NCBI GenBank assembly: GCA_019321725.1
Contig: CM033118.1
Coordinates: 10,256,071-10,320,070 of the forward strand
Length of the DNA: 64,000 bases
Reading direction: 5' to 3'
From: Paulownia fortunei
Taxonomy: Eukaryota > Streptophyta > Magnoliopsida > Lamiales > Paulowniaceae
Under the pieces are notes generated by a model. The model ran no database searches. It worked only from the letters and a program-made list of their open reading frames with translations, and was not told where the DNA came from. Within the stretch, counting starts at the first letter, position 1. Each line of letters starts with the position of its first letter. The position numbers and the translations under genes were made by a program. Positions 57,244 to 64,000 of the stretch are shown one piece after another.

Positions 57244-58798
57244 AGTTGCTTGCAAAGCCCACATCTTTGAATTCTTGCTCAATGAGATCTCTCGGGACCA
57301 TTCTATCAAATAAAGTGAATTTGTCAACTTTGGTATTGGCTTTGCATATCTACCGATAATGGGAGTATGAACCACCAAAATTGTGTCATTCTCCATAGGT
57401 TGATTTTTGTCATCAAGGATCACCAAGTATTAAACAACGGAGGGAGACAAAATATCTTTAAAGTAAACCATTGTGAAAACTATAAAAATAATATTAAGAA
57501 GAAGAAAAAGAAGAAAGAGAACAAAAAATAAATTCAGGGGCATTCACATTTTTTCAAAATAGAGTATCAAAGTTTAATTCATAACACGAATTAAACTTGG
57601 ATTATCCTATTGAAACAAAGAAATGAAATTTGACGTTAGATTCAAAAGCGTCCATTAAAGACATCTTCACAGTTTATGGCATAAAAGAAAAAAAAAAGAA
57701 AAAGTCAGATTCAAAAGCATGCAAAAGAAGAAAAGAAAGAAAAGAAAAAGTGGTGGTTCACAACCAACTTTCAAAAGGCAAAGCTCAAAGCCTGGCTTGA
57801 TAAACATGATGTAATAGTCTCTTTCTTAAAATTCACGAGCAGATGGCGTAGTTGTTAACGAAGCAGTTGCATGGGAATGGGATGAATTGAATCTCATCAA
57901 ATCATCTAATAATGAAGAGAAATATGCAAGAGAATGCTAGTTTCTTCTACTCACCCAAAACTGAAGGAGAGAAAAAAATATATGATTGTTAGTGCATTGG
58001 ATATTCATTAACAAAAGAGTTTACAAGCATCGTCTTTTATAGTTGTTGATGAGGGCCAACGATTGGATGGAGTTTGGGAAGTTTTCCATTATCAAATTAC
58101 TTGAAGAAGAGTTAGAAGTTGATTAGGATAAGGATTTCCAGCTTATATGGTACCAAATTTAACATGTTAAAGAGTTCTAATGAGCAAAGAATTACAGTGT
58201 ATAAGGTTATATGACAACGCTGGCTTCAATTTGGAAGAAATTAGATTATAATCCCATGGCCTCTCCACCTACACCATAAGTTAAGTGTGGACCAAACGAA
58301 TTTTGTTTATTAACAAAAATAAAAGGAAAAAAAGAGAGGGAATAAAAAGAAAAACAAAAAATTATGAAGTTGTTGAGTGCTGGTGCATCATTATATGTAC
58401 AATTCTAATTTCATGTTGCTCACTAATGCAACCATTAAATTGGTAATTTAATTCAAATCTACAGTTGGGCCCATGTGTTTGTGAAGGAAAAAAAAGAGAA
58501 AAAAAGGGAGAAATGGGAAAGAAATAAAATGGAAGGAAAGTTTGAAAGTAATTCACCAATCTTTTGAAATCTTCACTTCTTGACTTTCAATCTGAAATGC
58601 CAAATTGATTAGAGAAAAAGGATAAGAGAGTGTGCTATTAAAATCAAATTGAATGTCAAACCATAATTCATTATTTATTTGTTCACTTGTTCAAACCCAA
58701 AATTCTACATGCAATTTTTGCAAGGCCAAATTACAAAAGAGAATTTTCAAACAATTATCGCGACTTATTCACTCTAAGACATTATCCATGAACAAGTC
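57244..58798 (+). other. Internal 3' region of element F (unidentified)
   Basis: Sequence before the PPT and LTR of F. Purine-rich runs on the + strand lie near 57490-57525, 57685-57750, 58310-58360 and 58485-58545. One - strand frame at 57426-57238 (MVILDDKNQPMENDTILVVH...) is open for 62 codons, with no family I recognise. Long A/G tracts occur in 3' UTRs of Tat elements, but I cannot assign F. Confidence 0.4.
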
Positions 58799-58811
58799 TT
58801 GAGGGGGCATT
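58799..58811 (+). other. Polypurine tract of element F
   Basis: TTGAGGGGGCATT lies directly before the LTR start at 58812. Confidence 0.7.
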
Positions 58812-59679
58812 TATAGACAAATTAAATTCATGTTAATTAAATGGTGACACGTGCAAAATAATATATAAAATATCAATTTTATATTTTCTATTTATATTTT
58901 TAGGAATTTAATCAAATTTAATTCCTAAAGTAAATAGTTAATTAATTGATATTATAATATATTTTATTAGCCAATCGAATATTGTCAAGTGTCAAATCTC
59001 AAAATCTTGGCAATCAAGATTGTATCAAATCTTATGATTAAAAGATAGATATCAATTAAATTATGAAGAGCTAATCAAATCGTGTTGCTTCATCAAATGA
59101 CTTATCAAAGAACCCTTATCCTACAAGTATAAATAGGGGTCATTCGCAAGAGTAAAAAACATAAGTTGTGAACAAGAGGTCCAAGCAAGAAAAGTATTGG
59201 AGAAACTTATCTCAACTTAAGGTGATCAAACTCAAGGAAATCCATAGTGTTCAAGGTGAAAATCAAGGCATTCATCGTCGAGTCCATCCAAATAATAGCG
59301 TTTAATTTGAGATTATGTTGTTAAACCATCGAATTAGTATTATTGAAAATTAAATCCACCTTGGAGATGATCAAAGGGTCAATTCCATCAATAAGTTGTC
59401 AAATTCCAAAGTCAACGTTCTTGAAGTTCTAATATTTGATTCGAGATTAAGATACTAAATCTTTGAATTAACGTTATTTGAAGGATGAAATCAAGTTCAG
59501 AAGAGATCAAATCATCAATTCCACCTCTAAAAGTTCAAATTCTAAAAATTCTTATTTTTAAGAGAATAATCAGAGAAACCATAGAGATTATAACCATTGC
59601 ATTATTTCAATTCAATAAATTCAATTTGTACTATTTTTCTTGTTTGTTAATTTTGCATACAACAAAAATTTGTCTTACA
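58812..59679 (+). repeat. 3' LTR of element F
   Basis: 868 bases. The start TATAGACAAATT and end AATTTGTCTTACA form an inverted repeat, so the original start was probably TGTAGACAAATT. TATAAATA at 59128-59135 is a likely TATA box, and CACGTG is at 58848-58853. It ends 14 bases before the gag ATG of C2; no C PBS or LTR lies between. Confidence 0.8.
59128..59135 (+). promoter_or_regulatory. Putative TATA box of LTR F
   Basis: TATAAATA followed by GGGG, mid-LTR. The downstream C2 gag could in principle be read from it. Confidence 0.5.
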
Positions 59680-59693
59680 AGATTATCTATAAA

Positions 59694-60512
59694 ATGGCTA
59701 AAAATCCACTTGCATCAATCCTTAAAGCAAATAAATTAACTGGTCCCAAATATGTCAATTGGTCGAACCTTTGGATTGTTTTACAATCCAAAAAAGAGGA
59801 ATTACATCCTTGATGTGATACTACCGTCAGCCCAGCCGGCGGAGGCTACTGAGGAGAAGCTTGTGGAATATGACAAACTAGTTGATGATTTGAAGAGGAA
59901 AAATAGGTACATGCACATGAGCATGATATTTATGTTCACCTACAAGAGTTGTATGGTGAACACACTAGGCAGGCGAGATATCAGATCTCGAAAGAGATTG
60001 TCATGACCCGTATGGTGGAAGGTTCTTCAGTCCATGACCACGGATTGAAGATGATAGGCCTGATAGAAAGGCTCGAGTCACTTGGAGTCGTTAGGACAAT
60101 GAACTCTATTTGGAGCTTATCCTGCAGACTCTGCCTCCATTATTTGACAAATTCGTCATCAACTTCAACATATATAAGATGGAAACTAGCCTTGTTGAGC
60201 TGGTTAACATGTTGAAGAAGGTTGAATCCACTATGAAAATGGACAAGCCGATCATGCTTGTTGGATCATCCTGCAATTCCAAGGCTGCAAAGCCTAAGAA
60301 TAAGATGGGAAAGGGGAAAGGTTCCTCGAAGTCCAACAAAGTGAAGGCGACGGCTAGCATCTCGAAGAGTCCTAATAAGGTCAATGATAAGTGCTACTAC
60401 TACAGCAAACCTACGCATTGGAAGAGGAACTTCAAGGAATACCTTACAAGCCTTAAGAGTTCAGATATTTATTTTGTTGAAATTAACTTATCAGTTACCG
60501 ATGCTTCTTAGG
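59694..60512 (+). pseudogene. gag: Copia gag of C2, broken
   Basis: ATG at 59694 opens MAKNPLASILKANKLTGPKY. Shifts near 59765, 59905 and 60095. Blocks: HLQELYGEHTRQARYQISKE, DHGLKMIGLIERLESLGVV, then LILQTLPPLFDKFVINFNIY at 60116-60175. A KKVESTMKMDKPIMLVGSS block and Lys-rich tail are followed by the worn knuckle CYYYSKPTHWKRNFKEYLTS (60393-60450), where two of three Cys are changed. Confidence 0.87.
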
Positions 60513-61030
60513 TATTGGATACCAGCTGGGGGTCTCATATTTGTAAAAATTTGTAGGTGATGGCAAGAAATAGGAAGCTAAATAGAGGAGAGACAGTCCT
60601 GCGACTAGGGAATGGAGCAAAGGTTGTTGTATTAGCCATAGTAACTGTCAACTTAGCTTTAGGAAAGGAGGTAGTTTTAGTTTTAAATAATTATCTTTAT
60701 GTTCCAGAGATCGTCAAGAACTTTATCTCCATTCCTATTTTGGATGGAGAAGGTTTTACTTTTACAATAAAATATGGAAATTGTTCCATTTTTAGAATTT
60801 AATTTTAATTACCTCTGGTATATTGATGAAGAATGGTTTGTATTCTATTACTCCCCATAACTCCTTTCTCCACATTCAATAAAATTTAAATTAATAGATA
60901 ATCATAGTTCCCAATTCTTATGGTATTCTAGATTAGGTCACATCTTTGAGAAGAGAATTCACAAGTTGGCCCAATTGCTTGATCTTCTGAAAAAGTAAGG
61001 AATGCCAACATATGAATCATGTGTCAAAGG
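60512..61030 (+). pseudogene. Protease and pre-integrase domain of C2
   Basis: VLDTSWGSHICKNL near 60513 keeps the catalytic Asp (DTG now DTS). A stop and ATG at 60557 follow, then NRKLNRGETVLRLGNGAKV and LVLNNYLYVPEIVKNFISIP, then LDGEGFTFTIKYGN to 60780. GAG-pre-integrase continues with shifts to the zinc motif MPTYESCVKGKMTKS near 61000. Confidence 0.82.
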
Positions 61031-61800
61031 AAAAATGACCAAATCATCATTTATTGGACAAGTAGAGTGAGCCAAAGATCTATTGGATTTGATTTATACA
61101 GATGTTTGTGGACTAATAAGTATTAGTGCTCGTGGAATTATCACTATTTCATAACCATTACCAATGATTATTATAGGTATGGTTATGTCTACCTTTTAAG
61201 GTACAAATCTGAAGCCTATGAGAAGTTCAAGGAATTTAGATGCGAAATGGAGAAATAGACTAGGCTAAGTGTCAAGGGTCTTCATTCAAATCGAGGAGAT
61301 GAATACTTGAATGCAGAGTTTCTTGATTATCTAAAAGAGAATAGTATTCTCTCATGATGGACCCCTCTTGTTACTCCTCAACTCAACAGAGTTGCGGAGC
61401 ATATAAATCAAGCCCTATTAGACATGGTCCAATCGATGATGAGTTTCATTGGACTTTCTTTTTCATTTTAAGGATATGCTCAAGAAACAGAGGCATATAT
61501 ATTGAATAGAGTTCTATCAAAGTCAGTGCCTAAAACACTATATGATATATGGTGTGGAAAACTAACATCTTACAAACACCTAAGGGTTTAGGTGTGCTAC
61601 TTATGTGAAGCAGCAAATAGGAGATAAATTGGATATGAGATCTAGTTTATGTGAATTCATGGGGTATCCAAAGTAATCCATTGGATACTATTTCTGTGAC
61701 TTCTCGGAAGAAAGGATGTTTATTTCAAGGAATGACACTTTGTTAGAGAATGAGTTTCTACTAGATAGAATGCCAAAGTCGTGGAACCTAAGAAGTTCAA
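61030..61800 (+). pseudogene. Integrase of C2, broken
   Basis: LLDLIYTDVCG near 61082 and SARGIITIS open the core. YRYGYVYL and KSEAYEKFKEF-like blocks follow to 61240. The later part shows LTSYKHLRV near 61564, QQIGDKLDMRSSLCEFMGYP near 61610 and YYFCDFSEERMFISRND near 61689, the C-terminal block also seen in C3. Frameshifts every 100 bases or so. Confidence 0.78.
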
Positions 61801-61949
61801 GGACCATAGAACCTCCTAACAGACGTAGTAATAGACCAACCAACTAAGGTTGGGCCTTTTGACACACAACCTCCTAGGATATTCGAAAGAATCTCAAAGC
61901 CACCTAAGAGCTACATTTTTTTATTAGAGAACAACAACGAGAATCTCCT

Positions 61950-62092
61950 CTTGGATAGTGATCCTTATGGAAAGACGATGTCTGACATGGACTTGGGAAG
62001 TTAACAAGATAACATGCAATCTGAGATGGACTCCATATACTCCAATAAGTTATAGACCTTGGTGGACCTACCATAGGGAATGTTCCCTCATA
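61950..62092 (+). pseudogene. RT N-terminal fragment of C2
   Basis: SDPYGKTMSDMDLGS near 61960, then MQSEMDSIYSNKL and TLVDLP at 62010-62070, the start of copia RT. It breaks at 62092, just where the KWV/IYK block should follow. Confidence 0.72.
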
Positions 62093-63504
62093 CAAATTGA
62101 ATTCCCAATTCAACTTCCTTTAGAAATTGGATTCCCAATCCAATTTCCTAATGGGTTTCCTACAAGCCCACACCTAATGGGCCTAGGTCTAAGTAATCAA
62201 TTAGGCTCTACTTTAATTGATCCAATCAATTAAATTAATTCATTTAATTAATTAGGCACATCTTACTTAATTGATCCAATCAATTAATTAAATATTTCAA
62301 TTGGGCTTCCTAATCCAATTAGGTTCAATCAATTAATCTAATTAATTAATTGAATTAATTCCACACTTGAATTAATTTAACCCCATTAATTAATCACATT
62401 AATTAATTTAATCCAACACTTGGATTAATTTCTAGGCTAGAAATAGACTTGTCCAAGTTTTGTGTGTGACCCCTTAGGTTCACTTTAAACTAGCCGTGGA
62501 CTCACAACTCTTGTGACTTAGTTGAACAATTAATTGTTCTGATTAATTAATCCAATTAATTAATTCTCTTGAAATTAACTCACTAATTCCAAGAACCCAC
62601 AAGACATGGGAAGCATCTAGCAATGCATCATGACTCCTAGTCTAAGGTGAATGTGTGAACCTATTTCAATTATGAATACCATGTAAGTACGGTCCTTCCG
62701 TCATCTAATCTCCCGATTGAGCCTAGGGCATGGATATTGAGTCGAAACCCAATTAACTCAATAACTATGTTTCCATTCCTAGTAGCTTGACTCGATAATG
62801 AATAATTAGAAAACCCCACGTCTAATTTTCATCCAACCTTGGCCAAGGATTTTAGAGTCAAGTACAGTAGAACACATAGGAGATTCATCTATTCATCTAG
62901 ATAGGTGACGAATCCTTTGTTGGCCACTCATTAATCTCCATACATGAATATGTTACACCTAATATAAATCCCTTGCGATTGTCATGCAATCGGGAAATAC
63001 ATCAAAGTACAACATATCATGCACAAGGTTACCATGGTGCCTCAAGTCCAAGGACTAATTATTGCACTATTGTAACGAGAAAATTCTCATTCGATAATAG
63101 AATATTTCCAATTGAAAATTTTTAGGTGGGGTTGTTCAGTGTACTTGTTCCCAACAAGCACTCGCATACATGTACTAGTGTCTCCACACTAATACCTACG
63201 GAACGAGGCATCCTCCTTTCGAGCCTGTATCGTATACGCAAGTTTCAATGGGATCAATGATGTCCCATCTCATTAATCCTTAACTTGGAATGTTTTAAGA
63301 TCACAACCTTAGAGGCATATTCCACGATCACCATCATATGCGCAACCATGCCCCATAGCTATGTGTGATCTAAGGACTTTATCTAATTCTTATGATTAAT
63401 TTACGATAAACATTGCTATTTAAATGATATTAATATAAATAAGAATGATTCGCAAGAGTATAAGAACGGCCAGAACAATTGGCATGCCGGGTACTACTCT
63501 AACA
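62093..63504 (-). repeat. Family C LTR fragment, inverted, inside C2
   Basis: On the - strand from TGTTAGAGTAGTACCCGGCA (63504) for about 1.4 kb. The LTR end near the PBS is missing. It replaces most of RT and RNase H of C2. Confidence 0.85.
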
Positions 63505-63657
63505 ACCAATTGATCATAGAGATCACTAGTAGAGACGACGTAGTGCATGGAGTTGCCTTAGCAGAAAATATAGTTGATCTATTGACTAAGCCTTTAGCGC
63601 AACGAGTATTAGATGGATATCTTGATAAGATGGGCCTAAAATACATGGACAATTGGT
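63505..63657 (+). pseudogene. RNase H C terminus of C2
   Basis: IIEITSRDDVVHGVALAENI then VDLLTKPLAQRVLDGYLDKM and GLKYMDNW, stop TGA at 63657-63659. This is the end of copia pol. Confidence 0.85.
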
Positions 63658-63660
63658 GAT

Positions 63661-63676
63661 AGGGCAAGTGGAAGAT
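63661..63676 (+). other. Polypurine tract of C2
   Basis: AGGGCAAGTGGAAGAT directly before the LTR start TGTTAGAGTAG. Confidence 0.82.
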
Positions 63677-64000
63677 TGTTAGAGTAGTGCCCAATACACC
63701 AATTAGATTGGACGTCTTTTTACTCTTGTTATTTATAAAAGATAATCTTATTTATTAATAAAAGGCTCATTCTTTATCTTATGCTTTGCACTTTATATAT
63801 GCACATTTGTTAAAGTCCCTAGACCAAAATTAACTATGGGGCATGATCGCGCATATAATGGCGATCATGGAACATGCCTCTATGATTGTGGTCTTAAACT
63901 AGTTTTTGATCGAGGGCTTTTTGAGATAGGACATCAAATAGCCCACTAAGACCTGTGCATACAATACCTGCTTGTATGAGGAGGATATCTCATTCCATAG
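63677..64000 (+). repeat. 3' LTR of C2 (partial)
   Basis: TGTTAGAGTAGTGCCCAATA onward; matches the first 320 bases of the C1 LTR. Continues past the window. Confidence 0.93.

Larger units (their letters stand above)
59680..64000 (+). mobile_element. Family C copia element (C2), 5' end replaced by F, 3' LTR cut by window
   Basis: Starts in the 5' UTR (GATTATCTATAAAATGGC; C1 has GATTGTCTATAAATGGC). Gag, protease and integrase follow; RT begins at 61950 but stops at 62092. An inverted C LTR fragment fills 62093-63504, then the RNase H end, PPT and 3' LTR resume. Confidence 0.87.

Noticed and set aside
1..64000. Intact host genes, tRNA or rRNA genes
   Set aside because: No exon-intron structure of a recognisable host gene and no tRNA cloverleaf was seen; TGGTATCAGAGCC boxes are primer-binding sites, not tRNA genes.

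Overview
The window is AT-rich nuclear DNA from a flowering plant, most likely a eudicot. It consists almost entirely of degraded transposable elements nested in one another. I see no intact host gene, no rRNA or tRNA gene, no CRISPR array and nothing bacterial. Calls rest on terminal repeats, primer-binding sites (PBS), polypurine tracts (PPT), target-site duplications (TSD) and family motifs in broken reading frames. This density of broken LTR elements suggests pericentromeric or similar heterochromatin; that is inference.

Layout: 1-12313 is an Athila-type Ty3/gypsy element (A) on the + strand, with gag-pol followed by a 4.4-kb 3' region. That region holds two tandem copies of a LOG-like gene (plant cytokinin-activating phosphoribohydrolase family), the most unusual feature here. 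A sits in an LTR piece of a Ty1/copia family (C). 12887-15880 and 24897-25120 are two halves of an L1-type LINE (- strand), split by a copia element (D, 15881-24896). D's own 5' LTR carries a solo LTR of family C (TSD CTCTA). 25126-36185 is an 11-kb Tat-lineage Ty3/gypsy element (E, - strand, TSD ATATA). It has the second RNase H typical of Tat, an antisense coiled-coil reading frame and a 58-bp tandem repeat in its 3' untranslated region.

36191-43619 holds a 5' portion of a C element (+), an inverted C LTR piece and an internally deleted Athila-like element (B, - strand). B's LTR (43620-46917) contains a solo LTR of family A with a perfect TSD (ACTAC). 46918-52300 is a C element on the - strand. 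52301-55240 is the 5' LTR and gag of a second B element (+). 55241-57243 is another inverted C LTR. 57244-59679 is the 3' end of an unassigned LTR element (F). 59680-64000 is a second + strand C element whose RT/RNase H core has been replaced by an inverted C LTR.

Nothing here looks able to encode a working transposition machinery: every pol region has stops, frameshifts or deletions. The parts worth attention are what the elements have picked up or built: the LOG-like pair in A, the antisense frame and tandem repeat in E, the leader repeats in D, and the inverted arrangement of C LTRs, which could form hairpin transcripts.
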